Shown here in pieces: positions 46,534 to 58,519 of a stretch of 64,000 nucleotides of DNA. The DNA is from Dentipellis sp. KUC8613 (Eukaryota; Basidiomycota; Agaricomycetes; Russulales; Hericiaceae). The notes under the pieces are model-generated. The model ran no database searches and was not told where the DNA came from. It saw only the letters and a list, made by a program, of their open reading frames with translations. The first letter of the stretch is position 1; each line of letters begins with the position of its first letter. The position numbers were made by a program, and so were the translations under genes. The stretch spans positions 360,680-424,679 of the forward strand of contig NSJX01000003.1 in assembly GCA_002286715.1 (NCBI GenBank), given 5' to 3'.

Positions 46534-49500
46534 TCACTGAGCATCCGCTGTGGCCAAATTCGAGAGGCGCTCCACGTCCTCTTTTAATCTGTGGGGGCGA
46601 GGAGAAACGTGAGTTCAGCCATTCTTAATGTGGTCGAGAGAGAAAGAGAAAATCGTGATAGAAAGCTACAGTAATAAATAAGAGGCGGGCATGCACCAAA
46701 GTCAAAGGCGAGGTAGAGCGTCAGTCGAAAGCAATCGATCGGAAATATAGATAAAAGTTCGTGAAGGAACTGTATCAGACGATACCGTAGCGAAACACGG
46801 ATCCTATGAAGCGCTTCAAACCAAAACGTCTGACGCACCTGGTGATTTGATCCTGGTTTTCCTCGGTATCTTGCTCGAGGAATCTGATCTCCATGTTCTT
46901 CCTCTCAACGTCGTGCTGCAATTCAGCGACCTTCGCATGCGCAGCCTCAAGTTGCTCATGGACATTCTTCATCGCTCTTTCGTGTTCTGCCTCCAGATCG
47001 TGAATCTTGAGGTTGTGGGCGTCAAACATCCGCTGCAACTCCTCCTTTGACACAGTCGACGCATTCTGTTGCGCAGAACCGTTCTTCCTGGGCGATGTCG
47101 GGATATCTGCGCCAACAGAAGCCCTGACAGTCGCCAGCTCGCCCTCCAGATCGGACAGCCTCGTCAGGAGATCCGACTTCTCCCTCACCAAAGTCTGCAC
47201 CTCGTTGTCGTGAACCGACCGCAGCTTGGTGACCTCCTCCGCGCGTGCCTTGGCAGCTTCCTCCAACTCCTTATGGTGGTTCTGCGACATCTCCGCCATC
47301 GACTCCTTCGTGGCATTGAAGACATCCGTCAAGCCACTGAGATCCGCATGGGAGTTCGACAAGTCCTTCCTCAGACGCTCGATCTCTTCGACCTGCCCGG
47401 AGGACGTAGAGTTTGCCACCGAAGTCGCAGCCTGGCGGGCTTCCTCTAACTGCGACTTCAGACCTTCGACCTCTTGCAGGGATGCGGAGAGTGCTGCCTT
47501 GGCTTTCGCCAGATCCTCCCCGGTCGCCTTGAGCTCGAGGCTCTGGTTCGTGAACCGCTTCTCGAGCGCCTGGGTCTGAGACTGCAGAGCTTCCTCGTGC
47601 TCCTTCTTCAGCCCGTCGATGGTGGTCTGGTGTGCAGAACGCAATTGTTCGATGGTCGCTTGCGATTCTGCGCGCAGGGAATGGAGATCTTGACCATGCG
47701 CCTCTCCGGCCTCGTTCTAACAAAGCATTAGAGACGGAGCGTATGGAAGATAACATGCCTCGTACCTTGGCGCGCGCGAAGGCTTCCTGGAGCAGCTGGT
47801 CGTGTTCTTGTTTCACCGCATTGACCTTGGCGTTGTATTGCGCTTCTTGTCCCTAAATGAAAAAGGATTAGCGCGAAGTTCTAAGCAAAAAAAAATTATT
47901 GACCCACCTCAAGCTCAGTACGGACCCTGGTGAGCTCTTGGTTCAACTCATCCTGTCGCGCCTGGAAGTCCTTCTCGAGTTCAGCGGTCTTGGCAGCGTG
48001 CTCCGCGGAAGCGGCTTCTGCGGCTTCCTTTGCAGCTTGGAGGGCGTTCTGAGCGCTCTCGAGGTCTGTCTGAAGGCTCTGAAGGGATTCGGTCAATTTG
48101 GCCTTCTCCTCGTTTGCAGCATCGAGCGCAGTAGCATGCTCCGCGCGGAGGGCTTCCAGTTCCTGAATATGAGCCTCCGCCTTCGCCTTAGCCTCCTGCA
48201 ACGCTTGCTCCGTCGCAGCAGTAGCGGTCGCCAGTTCCTCCTCGAGAGCCTTGATGCGGGCAGCCGACTTTGTCTCTGCATCATCAGCGCCTTCCTGTGC
48301 CTCCTTCAGCTCCAGAATCTCGATTTCGAGCTCGGACACCTTGTTGGCGGTCTCTTCTTTCTCCGCCTTCAGCTCAGAGAGTTCAGTCGCCAGCTTCTCA
48401 GCGTTGGCCGCCTGTTCTTCGAAGGTCTTAAGCTTCTCGGTCGCTGCCTCCAATGCGGCAGCGTGTGCGACTTTGAGCTCCTCCACCTCCTTTTGAATCG
48501 CATCGTAATCTGCCTTCGCCTTGACAAGGGCTTCAGCATTTGCGTCTGCAGCTGCTGAATCATTGGAAGCGCGGAGAATCTCTAGGTTCTCCTTTGCCGC
48601 GGCAACCTCTGCCTCCATTGCCTTCGTCTGCTCCTGAAGACTGGTGATCAATTCAGTCTGCGCGGCAGCAGCCTCCTTGGCGGCTTCAAGCTACGAAGAA
48701 ACGTGAATAAAGGTAACATGCTATGAAGTAATACTCGTACCTCGCTCTGAACAGACTGCAGTTGAGACCCATCCGTCTGCAGCGATTCCAAAGTTTGTTT
48801 GACTTCGGCTAGATTCTTCTCGGCTTCGGCCTTCGCCTGTTCGAGCTCTTCGACTGCCTGACGCTTCTTCTCTGCATCGGCATTGGCTTCGTCCAACGAG
48901 GCACGCAGCTTCTCGATTTGACCCTCCAGGTCCGTGATAGTGTCACTCTTGGAAGTCAGAGAGGCATTTGCCTCGTTCAGCTGTGACGTTATAATTAGTA
49001 ACTAATCCATTGGCCATTCATCACATCATCTCACCTTATTCTGGACGTCCTCCAAAACCTTCCCGTCACCCTTCACCTCCCTAATCGAGGATATTGAACC
49101 TGCGCCTGGCGTCCTGGTGTGCCTGACAGCGGTAGCAGGCGGTTTGGCAGTAGAGGAGAGACTCGCCCTCGACGAAAGAGGTTTCTTCGCTGGCACGCCT
49201 TCCGACACAGACGCCCGGGGCCTTGTAGCTGTCGACGACTTCAGAGACCCATTCGACTCCACGGGAGAGACAACAGAGGCCCGAGCAGCAGCAGCACTAG
49301 TCGGCTTAGTGGCGCCGGTCTTAGCTGAGGTCGAAGATGCCAAAGTTGACCTTGCGGTCGGTGTAGCGGCCTTGGTCGGGGCCATAGAGGTCCTGCGAGT
49401 AGGTGCGGCCGTGCCTGTAGTGCCAGTGGTAGACGGTTTGGAAGACATAGTCGTCTTAGAGGCGGTCGAAGACGATGCTGCGGAGGGTTTGGTGGCGGTC

Positions 49501-50090
49501 GTGGATGAGGCGGTCGGACGCGCACTGCCAGTGGTGGTCCTGGCTGCGGTGGTAGGAGTGGACTTGACGGCGCCTGCCCCAAACTTGCCGGAGTTAATTA
49601 TCTAACAAATATGTAAGTGTGAACGAGGGCATTTGTGAAAGAAGTTGAGCATCACCTTCTTGACCAGAGGCGTAGGAGGACCGGACGCGCCCGGCTTGCC
49701 TGCAACTGGCTTGACGGACATTGTGGGTTTGGTAGCTGCAGACTTGCCAGTGGGCGACTTAGGCGCCGTTTTCTTGACAGCTGTTTCGGTCTCCTCTGTC
49801 GGACTTGCTGCTTCGGCTGCAGGTGCATCCCCAGCTTGCAAATCCTGTCCTGTTTCACCCTCATGGTTGTCGACCGGTTCATTAGAGACTTCGGCCACGC
49901 TTTCGCTGGGCGTGTCGTCTAGGCTACTCCTGGCAGGAGCGACGTCAGAGTCCTCGTGTTCGGCCTCGACTTCGCCATGAGTCTCCGTGGTTGGAGATTG
50001 CGCGTCCAGATTGTCGGAGATCTTGTCGTCTTCCGGTGGGGCAGCAGCTTCATTAGTCGGAGTAGCGTCCTGGATATCGATGTCGGCCAT
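46534..50090 (-). CDS. Large coiled-coil protein with Ser/Thr/Ala-rich basic N-terminus
   Basis: The predicted protein is about 1050 residues. The start at 50090 gives MADIDIQDATPTNEAAAPPE, an acidic N-terminal 110 residues, then a long basic Ser/Thr/Pro/Ala-rich disordered region with repeated TKP, SAKT and RRTS units. From about residue 310 nearly all the rest is heptad coiled coil (DLEGQIEKLRASLDEAN, KALEEELATATAATEQALQE, and so on), broken by a short SPRKNGSAQQNAST linker near 47070. The last exon ends RLSNLATADAQ. Seven or so introns fall at the 3' and 5' parts. The basic S/T/P region plus a rod suggests a microtubule- or cytoskeleton-associated protein, but no CAP-Gly or other named domain is seen. 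Confident as a gene; function is unknown. Confidence 0.85.
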
Positions 50091-50514
50091 TATCCGGTGA
50101 AGGTATAGGGTACGAAGGAAAGAATGTTGGCCACAGGCAGTGGTGTGATAGACGGATGGGCTGCAGAGGGGTGCCAATCAATGGTCAACAAGGAGGACGC
50201 GTGGACGTGTCCTCGCTCGGACTCGATCGCGTTTTTTCTTCCGGCCTTTCTCTTCCGTTGACTTTTAATCATGCAATTTCATGTACCCGTAGATCCTAAC
50301 TCAGAAGTACCAGCACAAGACACATTTCAGACAAAATTTCGATTCAGTTATACTAATATAAGAATCTCTGTAATTGGCAACCTTTGGCAACCCGAGGCCG
50401 ATTCTAGTAGCACGAGTTCTCTTTCAAAATCAATCCGTGATGGAAGAAGTCTCTACCACATGCGATATTTGATACATCTAGCAACTTCGAAACAGAGCGT
50501 ACGTCATTTACAAT
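50091..50514. other. Intergenic region upstream of the coiled-coil gene
   Basis: This is 424 bp between the coiled-coil gene start (50090) and the stop of the Shb17-like gene. It contains the promoter of the first and the 3' UTR of the second. I see no gene. Confidence 0.5.
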
Positions 50515-51662
50515 CTACAAGGCATTCAAATTCAAAGCGTTGAGGGCAGGCTCAGCGAGCGAGTTGTGGTTGTAGCCCAGGACGGCGATCTATGACATCG
50601 CGTCAAAAGAGAGTAGTATTTGAAAACAAAGGAAGTCCTCACCCCAGCAGGTTCGACATTAAAGGATGTGCCTAATTGAATAAAATTAGTATCAGTCGTG
50701 GTGTAAGAGGTGAATTCCTTGCCAGAAGCAAGAGGGAGGTTGATCCAACGAGCAATGAGGCAGCGGTTGAAATGGCCATGGGCGACAATGACAACATCTC
50801 GGGTGCCCTGGCCTTCTTCCTTCCATTTCCTATGGTATTCGCGGACCTACCAGCTTCCATTGGTAAACAGAGATGCGGTACGAGAAGGAGTGCATACTTG
50901 AGCAATGACGCTATCCACGCGACACACCATGTCTTCGACTGATTCCCCGCCAGGACATCTAGAACACAACGGAGTTAAGATCGACAGAAATAAGAGCGCT
51001 TTGGTAATTACCCGTCTTTCCAGATTTGCCAATCTGCATCCTTCTCTCGGATTTCCGAGCTCAGTAAACCTTCATACTGACCGTAGTCCCATTCGCGGAC
51101 AGTCTCCGTGATGATGTGGTCAGGCGCCTTCGGAAGGTGATCAAAGAGTAGATGGAATGTCTTCAGTCATTGAGACGTCAGTGATAGATTATGACACTGT
51201 CTGAAGGTGAAGGTAGTTTACGGTGTGCGCTCTGCGCCTGGGCGAAACGAGGACGACGTGCAGATTGGCAGTGTCAATCAACTCTGGACCCTTCGTCAGG
51301 TTGCGAGTATACCGCTGGATCAATGTCAATGATTACATACTTCCGTCGCCTACGAGGGATGGAGCCTTTTCCCTGATCTGCTCCTCTCCCCGCGCTGTAA
51401 GGGGTATGTCGGAACGACCAGTCTGATAGTGTCGATTTAGCGTTGTGCTGTTCACTCCTCGAGAACACGTACGTGGCGACTGATGCAAAATTGAATGAGT
51501 GACACTTGCATAGGCCAAGTCAGGGATCTGCCATGCTCACCCATTTATCGACCATTCTGTCTCCCCTGAAACCCCAAACCATCATCAGACAGACACAAGG
51601 TATCAGTTTCAAGGACAGTTACCATGGCGCACAATGATCAGGCGGGGCATAGGAGGGGCCAT
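50515..51662 (-). CDS. Histidine phosphatase, Shb17-like sedoheptulose-1,7-bisphosphatase
   Basis: Nine exons (51623-51662, 51541-51565, 51473-51479, 51341-51422, 51222-51283, 51012-51160, 50898-50958, 50643-50846, 50515-50589) total 705 nt and 234 residues. The catalytic RHG motif is PRLIIVRHGETEWSINGRHT; the phosphohistidine is the H of RHG. The second histidine lies in DVVIVAHGHFNRCLIARW. REWDYGQYEGLLSSEI and WKDGCPGGESVEDM match yeast Shb17, and the end GIAVLGYNHNSLAEPALNAL also fits. Shb17 dephosphorylates sedoheptulose 1,7-bisphosphate for riboneogenesis. A general phosphoglycerate-mutase-like phosphatase remains possible. The third exon is only 7 nt and supplies most of GRH. The gene is divergent from RAC1. 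Confidence 0.9.
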
Positions 51663-52279
51663 ACTTCAGCAAGACGAGAGTACTCGAAGGGGAGGGGAGA
51701 GTTAAATACAATGCGGATTAGACTCAGTTGCGGCGAACGCCGCTAGGGAGATGAGCGATCCGCGGATGGACAAACGGATTCGGAGAGAGACGGACGCGTA
51801 GGGAACTTCATCTGCAAAAGCGCCGGGAACGAGATACAGAAACTGATTGGATTGAGATACTGTTTTATTCTAAAGAGGATGGAGGAGAGAGGGTAGCTAG
51901 CAGTTCGAGAGCGCCGGATCAAGGGGCGGGCCACTGGAAGCCGGACTGCTTATTTGTCAAGGCGTGCCCATACTGCATCAACGCGACCAATCTGCTTGTC
52001 GACCGAGCCCCAGCCTTAGCCCTGCAAACGACCTTCTCTCCCCATTTCTCCCTCTTCTCGTGACGACACATAGCTTATCTTCTCCTTGAGGCGAGTCTCC
52101 CCCTTGCTCTCGCCCCTCTGTCGTCGTTGCCATGGTTCTAATCGTCTGGCATCTCCTTTGTCGCTCCATCGTTCCAGGTCCATCACCCAGCGTCCACCTC
52201 ACTCATACTAGAAGACTCTACTTCTCCTCACTCCCAATCGCCAGGTTAATACTAGCCTTGTAGAAACTTTGCTCTCAGC
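51663..52279. other. Divergent promoter region of the Shb17-like gene and RAC1
   Basis: This is a 617-bp spacer between the two start codons. The part next to RAC1 is C/T-rich (for example 52030-52110), as is common just upstream of fungal starts. No gene or clear TATA box is seen. Confidence 0.55.
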
Positions 52280-53261
52280 ATGCAGGCAATCAAGTGTACG
52301 TCGTCGCGTGGTTGCCATTTCTCTCGTGCATTGCTGATTAGCTGTCCACAGGCGTCGTGGTCGGAGATGGTGCTGTCGGCAAGGCAAGTCGAGCGCGCTC
52401 GTAGCTCGAGCCATTCTGGAGAGCTTATCATGACGGTGTTTAGACCTGCCTTCTTATTTCATATACCACAAATGCCTTCCCCGTGAGTTTCGTGGCCTAC
52501 ACTCTTGGGTGTCGTCATTCTCACATTCCTCCCAGGGCGAATATATCCCGACAGGTCTGTGACACGTCGAATCGTTACTCTGCCATATGAACTGAACAGG
52601 CCCAAAGTGTTCGATAATTACTCTGCCAATGTCATGGTGGACGGCAAGACAATCTCGCTCGGTCTTTGGGATACGGCTGGGCAGGAGGATTACGACCGTC
52701 TTCGGCCTCTGTCCTACCCCCAGACCGACGTGTTTTTGATCTGCTTCTCTCTGGTTAGCCCGCCAAGTTTCGAGAACGTCAAAACCAAGGCATGTCCATG
52801 TGTTTTACACGAGCCGGCAAAGAAGGATGCTGACTAGACGCCAGTGGTACCCCGAGATTTCCCATCACGCGCCGCAAACGTCTGTAGTGCTGGTGGGAAC
52901 GAAGCTGGATTTGCGCGAGGATCCTGGAACCATTGAGAAATTGCGCGACCGGTACGAACATTCCTTAGCTCTCTCTGTCATCAAAACGCATCTGACAGTG
53001 TGCGGTAGCCGCATGGCCCCTATTCAATACCCCCAGGGTGTTGGCATGGCGAAGGAAATTGGTGCTGTCAAGTACCTGGAGTGCTCCGCGCTGACACAGA
53101 AGGGCTTGAAAAATGTCTTTGATGAGGCGATTCGCGCAGTTTGTGAGTCCGAGTCTCGACCTCTGGATATCGCGGCGTAGATGTTGAATACGTTGTCGAC
53201 AGTGAACCCGCCGCAGCGGGAGAAGAAGCAGGGCAAGAACAGCAAGTGCATCGTCGCGTGA
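52280..53261 (+). CDS. RAC1: Rho-family GTPase Rac1
   Basis: Rac1 controls actin-based polarity, hyphal branching and NADPH oxidase activation. Eight exons (52280-52295, 52352-52383, 52444-52482, 52536-52554, 52608-52789, 52845-52951, 53009-53142, 53203-53261) total 588 nt and 195 residues. G boxes: GDGAVGKT, switch [37 protein letters not shown] and the SALTQKG base loop. WYPEI is followed by the insert helix. The C-terminus has a polybasic stretch ([10 protein letters not shown]) and the CaaX box CIVA. Introns 52384-52443 and 52790-52844 use GC donors; the reading frame and the Rac sequence require both. The paired Rac motifs argue for Rac rather than Cdc42 or Rho. Confidence 0.96.
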
Positions 53262-54057
53262 GTAACCAGACAGACACATGTTTATAGTGTGTGCAATACT
53301 CTCCATGGCCATGACATACATATCATACCATTTATCCCTCTGCTGACCTTTACGACCACTACGGCTTCGCGTCCACGACCTTTCCCACCGCTTCTCCTTC
53401 ATCTGTTCACTATATGAATACTGAAGAGTTCTGTTCTGTTTCCTCGAATTGGATTCCCTGATATTTTGCGAACGTGGTTACGACGAATGGTCCGCGCACG
53501 GACGGTTCCGGGCTCGCTAGAAGCCAGGATAAGCAAAATGCCGTAAGAATGTTCCTGAAATAGACCAGAAAAGGACAAAGGGGCAAGCAAAAACGGAGGC
53601 AAGTTGTTGTGGGGCCGGGCGTACGGCGTGCCTGCTCGCCTATACGCGACCATGTCCGCCGCGATCATCCTTGCTCACGCCAGGTCAAGGGACTCTGTTC
53701 GCCCGCTGTTCTCCCTTCTCACATTCTTTTCTCTTCCACATTCCTTGGCCTGGCACTGCGCCATTTCTGCCCCGTTCCGGCTTCCCTTCATCATTCTCCC
53801 CCTTAGCTAGACCTTCACAGGCTTTCGTGCGTGATCATCATCAGTCTTGTCTATATCCAGCTTCCCTCAAGCCTTGCTCTTTGTCCCAGGACTCCAGGCG
53901 GTCAACTGCCTCGCTAGTTGATTGCGCTTCTCCCCAGCTTCGTTATGTACCCTACGTAGCTTCTTCGGCCTTCGCATCTCTAGCTGTCAGTGTTCACATC
54001 AGGTGTGTTTGCTCAGAGTTCCTCGATGTCTCCCACTGACACGTCCCACGCGCAGTA
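53262..54057. other. Long spacer between RAC1 and the membrane-protein gene
   Basis: This is 796 bp with the RAC1 3' UTR and the promoter and leader of the 54058 gene. The last 350 bp before 54058 are pyrimidine-rich and contain several upstream ATGs followed by short open frames. No gene was recognised. Confidence 0.5.
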
Positions 54058-57000
54058 ATGTCTGATCCATGTACGCCTGAAGAGAGACTGACCTTGGAAA
54101 CGTCCCGGCACCGTTCAGCGGCCTCACTTTCTACGACCGTCTCTGGTATCGCTGACAGTACTATCAGCTTCAACACCTATGCCACCGGAATAACTGCAGA
54201 ATCTCTTCGCTTGTCCCAGTTCCCTCCCCCTCCCACAACAGTGCCTTCGCCCACTTCGAGCAACCCTCTCAGCACACCTACGACGCCTGTCTTTCGCAGT
54301 CCACAGCATTCCGCATCCTCCCACCAGACCACCTCTCCTTTGATCTTGCGCCAGAAAGGAACTACCTCTCCCCCTACTGCTTTCCCCCCTGGTTCTCCGA
54401 CCTCATCCGCCGAACTTTCCTCCTTTCCACGACGCGGTGATTATGGACGTGTCCCAGCACATCGTAATAATCTACTTCCATCCGCTCGTTCCGATGCCTC
54501 CCATGGTAGCCTCGCGTCACCACCATCATCAGGATTGTCCCCTTATGATTGGCATGAGGGATCCTCCAGCATCTCCGTCGACCCCGCCGAAGAAAGACTC
54601 TTGTCAACCTCGTTCATTACCGGTCTGCTGTCCGCTACGTCCAGACAATCTTCTGAATCGCAGGCGGCCCAGCCTCGTGGAACAGCCTCAGAGATTGATA
54701 CTGGCAGTCTCGTATCAGAACTCACTTACCCGCCTTCCCGCGTGGTCCACAGTCCCTCGGCATTCACTAGCTATCCGCCATCATACACTGATTCTTTGAA
54801 GGCTGCTCCGAATACACCCAATACTGTGCCTCCGACTCTGCCTGACTCCGATGCCGGAGGGGACACTGACACTCTGCGAGACCTTGAGGCCGACATTGGG
54901 ATTCCCCGAGACGTCCGTCGCACGTCGCGAACCGCTACAAACATGGGTTCTTTCCAAGCCCGTTCAATGTCGAGGAATAGCGGTGCTACATCACGGGCAA
55001 GTCCTGCGACGTTTGACAGTTCTATTCCCCTACGACCTATTCGCTCTCCGTCGACAGGCATGACAGCCAGCTTTGATGGTGCTGACGTAGGCAATATCGC
55101 GTACAACGGCGCATCGACATCCATGCTGTATAGTCCAGCCGCGCCGTCGAGCGTAGGAGTCCGACCAAAGTCTAACTTCAAGAGCCATGAACGCCGCGCC
55201 TCTACCAACTCGCACCGCACCACGCGAAGTCAAGCTCCATCATTCATATCTCGGATATCACAGTCCAGTGCGGCTCAGCGATCTGCTCGTGCACTGAAAC
55301 AGACAGCGGAATGGTTTCGTGTGAAACCTCTTCCTCCAGTGCCCAGGCTTCCACATATGGTTCTCGCGGAGGAGCAGGAACACAGACGGCTGGAGGCTGT
55401 GGTTCCTCTTCCGGATTTAGCCCAAAGAGCTGAGATACTCAACAACATGCTTGCTGCTGGACATCGGCCTCATCATAGCGTTGGTTCATTGAGCCAGCAT
55501 AACGAGAGCAGCGTCGACAAGCCCTGGGAAGGCCACGCCGGTATGCTTGGGTCATCTTCTGAACCGGTAACCGCACAGGCCAGTGGACGTAAGAAGACGC
55601 GGGGAGGGCGCAAGCGGCAGAGTCTACAAGTCTTCCCGAATACGGTCGAAGAAGACGACAATCCCAGCCCTTCCAAGTCGAGGAGGTTCCGACTAGCTCC
55701 ACAGTTGACACGCACAAACAAGATTAAGCTAGCGGTCGGGGCCTGTGTGGTTTTACTGCTGGTTATTATTGGTGTCGTGGTAGGCATTGTTGTCGGGGGC
55801 AAACACAAGTCTTCCACTGTGTCATGCTCGGGGAATCTTACGGGGAATGCTTGCAGTCTTGGTGAGTATTTCCATTCATGATGTAATAGCGTCTCTCATC
55901 ATCGTGGTAGATGGCACCTGCGTCTGTGCATCAAGTTCGTCAGGACAGTGCAATCACCTCGCGCAGAGCTTGGTAGAGCTGACCCCAACAGCCAACAAAC
56001 TTCTTGGTGTCAACATGACACCTGATGTAGTGGCTGCAGCAATGTTCGCGGTGCAGGGTACCCCGGTCAATGGCAACTGCGCCGCTCAGGCGAAAGTGGT
56101 CGATGTAGCGCCTGGTCTGGATCCACAGACTATGCCCAACCGAACACAATGGGCACAATCAGCACTCTTATGGAGCTTCGTCCAGTCTCAGGATCCGACG
56201 GCAGTAGGGAAGCTTCAAGAATTTGTACAGAAGGCGAATTGGGGTAGTCTGAGCAACACCGATGGCCCCGAGAATGACCAATCGTCGGCGTTCAAGACGA
56301 CGTCGCTGGGATTTAACTTTGATTTTGCAAGCCAGACGGTCTCGGAGCCACAAGTTCTCTTCCAGAACGATGGCCAGCCAAGTAGCGCTCAAGCAGCACA
56401 AGTTAGCGACACTGCGCGCGGCGCGCTCGATCGGATGTACAGCTTTGCCACCGGTATGTTTAGTTACCGTCTTCCAAGAACTCTTAATTCATAGTATACT
56501 ATATGTAGCTTCGTCGACCCAACAACGCAAGGCGTTGGAAAACTACTGGCAAGCCGAGCTACAGCAGGATCCGAATAAACTGAACCTGTTCATTTCGCTG
56601 ATCAGCTCGTCGCCCATCCTGCTGCCTTTCGACGCTACTGCGTCACCTGGTGGAAATAACATTTCGGCGCAGCTGACCAACTCCTCGAGTACACCATTCC
56701 CACCACCTATCTCATGCTACCCTAGTCTCTCCAGCAGCCAAACTCAGTTGCTGAACTCCATCGAGACAACTGTCTTTGGGCTTTCCGCCTCGTCGTCGCA
56801 GAACTCTTTCAATCCTTCGTGCTACCCCGACCGACCAATCTATGGAGTGCTAGACGTTCTGCGTCTCCGACTCCCCTTCCTCGACTCCACTTCCGGAGTA
56901 GCGCGACAAGCCGCCGTGCTCTCTAGGGACGTGTCACCGCGATCCGTGGTCTATGTCGGACCCATCCTCAGCGCCCTACCCGCCTCCCTTTCGTCCAATG

Positions 57001-57521
57001 TATCTGCTTCTATTGCAATGGATCCACTTCAGTATGGCACACTGAACCACATGAACTCAGTCCTCCTCAACTTTTTCTCTGCTATTCCCGACATCAAGAC
57101 GGCCATCGCATTCGCTCAGTTCGTGCTCTCGTCGCCTGCGGTCCCGCCCGCGAACAGCACCGCACTTGGGCAGTTACTTGCATCGCTGCCCTCCTTCGAG
57201 GTTGCTGTGTTCGGCTCCATCGTTCCCTCCGACATCAGCTCGGTCGTGTCATCGTTCTCGACACCCTCGGGAGATCTGTTTTTCGGAACAGATCAATCCC
57301 TCGCGCTACGCGACTGGGCGATCGTTGGGACACAAACGAGTGTCGAATGGACGGACTCGGCAAACGCATCAACAGCCGTCCAGGACAGTTCCCTCACGGA
57401 CGCCACTTTCAATGCGGTGTGGACCCCGGCGTTCACGTTCTTTCATTCCAACACGGATGCCCACGTCGATGTCGGGAACATCACGTCGGCGTTTCAGAGT
57501 TTGGGCAAGTTCCAGCCTTGA
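54058..57521 (+). CDS. Large single-pass membrane protein of unknown function
   Basis: Three exons (54058-55861, 55911-56453, 56509-57521) give 1119 residues in frame. The N-terminal 550 residues are Ser/Thr/Pro-rich and disordered, without a signal peptide. A basic stretch (TRTNKIK) precedes one transmembrane helix, LAVGACVVLLLVIIGVVVGI, around residue 560, so this should be a type II protein with a large lumenal or extracellular C-terminal domain of about 530 residues. That domain has a cysteine-containing start (SCSGNLTGNACS, then DGTCVCASSSSGQC) and folded-looking segments with N-glycosylation sequons, for example NNISAQLTNSSS. I recognise no named domain. Conserved cysteines and a clear membrane layout suggest a wall-sensor-like or surface role, which is only an inference. 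Confidence 0.88.
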
Positions 57522-58012
57522 GGGTCACTTGCACGTCCTTCGGACCGGATTGGGCTACATATCTATTATCTATGGTGAGGACGGCCTGCGGCTTGCCTGC
57601 GCAACACGATCTTTGATGTGCATACCCCATTTCTTGATTTTGCTTTTGGATTTTCTGGTTTTGGTTTGTGCTCTTGTCCTGCTTTCGCTCTCGTCTTTCG
57701 TCTTCCGTCTTCAGGCCCTCGGTTTTTTATACCTATTATTTCGGATACCTTTGGGAACTACTTAGACTCATTGCATTATTTACCACACCTCGCTTCTCTC
57801 ATCTGATTCACACACCGCATCTATCGCATCACATACACTGTCGAATACAACCATGCTGGAATAATATACATGCACACACAATACGGATACATCATAAGAT
57901 AGAGGTATACGGGCTAAGGATACAGCGAGATCGAAGCTCTAAATCATGAAGAGGTCCTGCATGAACAGTCAGAAATCAATTCCGCGGTACAGGGAAGGAC
58001 GAGCACGTACGT
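57522..58012. other. Convergent 3' region
   Basis: This is 491 bp between the membrane-protein gene (+) and the small secreted-protein gene (-). T-rich sequence at 57630-57760 fits a 3' UTR. No gene was recognised. Confidence 0.5.
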
Positions 58013-58519
58013 TCATGGTACCGGGCCAATGGCAAAACCAGGCATGGAGATGTAGACGTACGTCGGGCGGCCGTACGCGGCAAGGATGTTCAGGCGCGTC
58101 TTCTCGACCATCCCCGCCAGATGCCTCAGCACCCCCGGTGCCTCGCTCGCGGCCGCGTTCCACAGGTCGTGCGACTTGAGCTGCCCGACGGCGATGAAGT
58201 CGTTCGCGCCGGTGACCGAGCTCGGGATGGTCACGGTGACGGCGGCTGGCACGATTGTGGGGTAATCATGCGGCAGCTCCTCCGTGTCGGGGTCGAAGTC
58301 GTCAAACGCGCGGTGCAGGCCGAGGCCCTCCGGGAGGGTGTCGGCGAGGAAGGTGAGGAGATGGGGCACGTCGTGGATCTCGTATGGGTTAAGGGGAATG
58401 TTGTGCAGCTCGAATCCGTTGAAGGACACGGAGCATGGTGAATGAGGCACAACGGGCCCGACGGCGCGCACGGGGGCGAGGAGGAGGAAGACGGCAGCGG
58501 CAGCGAGGTGGTAGAACAT
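58013..58519 (-). CDS. Small secreted protein of unknown function
   Basis: One open frame of 168 residues with a clear signal peptide (MFYHLAAAAVFLLLAPVRAV). The mature part begins GPVVPHSPCSVSFNGFELHN and has only one cysteine, so it is not a Cys-rich effector type. It contains YEIHDVPHLLTFLADTLPEG, ELPHDYPTIVPAAVTVTIPS and NILAAYGRPTYVYISMPGFA. I recognise no domain. GC content is higher than in the neighbours. The frame ends at 58013; a further spliced 3' exon cannot be ruled out. It is divergent from the Zn2Cys6 gene with 178 bp between starts. Confidence 0.7.
   Translation of the reverse strand: MFYHLAAAAVFLLLAPVRAVGPVVPHSPCSVSFNGFELHNIPLNPYEIHDVPHLLTFLADTLPEGLGLHRAFDDFDPDTEELPHDYPTIVPAAVTVTIPSSVTGANDFIAVGQLKSHDLWNAAASEAPGVLRHLAGMVEKTRLNILAAYGRPTYVYISMPGFAIGPVP

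Noticed and set aside
47899..48558. 219-residue open frame on the plus strand
   Set aside because: It is the antisense of the coiled-coil gene. Its Leu-rich composition follows from the Glu/Lys/Ala heptads on the other strand.
52296..52351. First RAC1 intron suspected to have unusual signals
   Set aside because: It has an ordinary GTACGT donor and CACAG acceptor. Only the second and fifth introns use GC donors.
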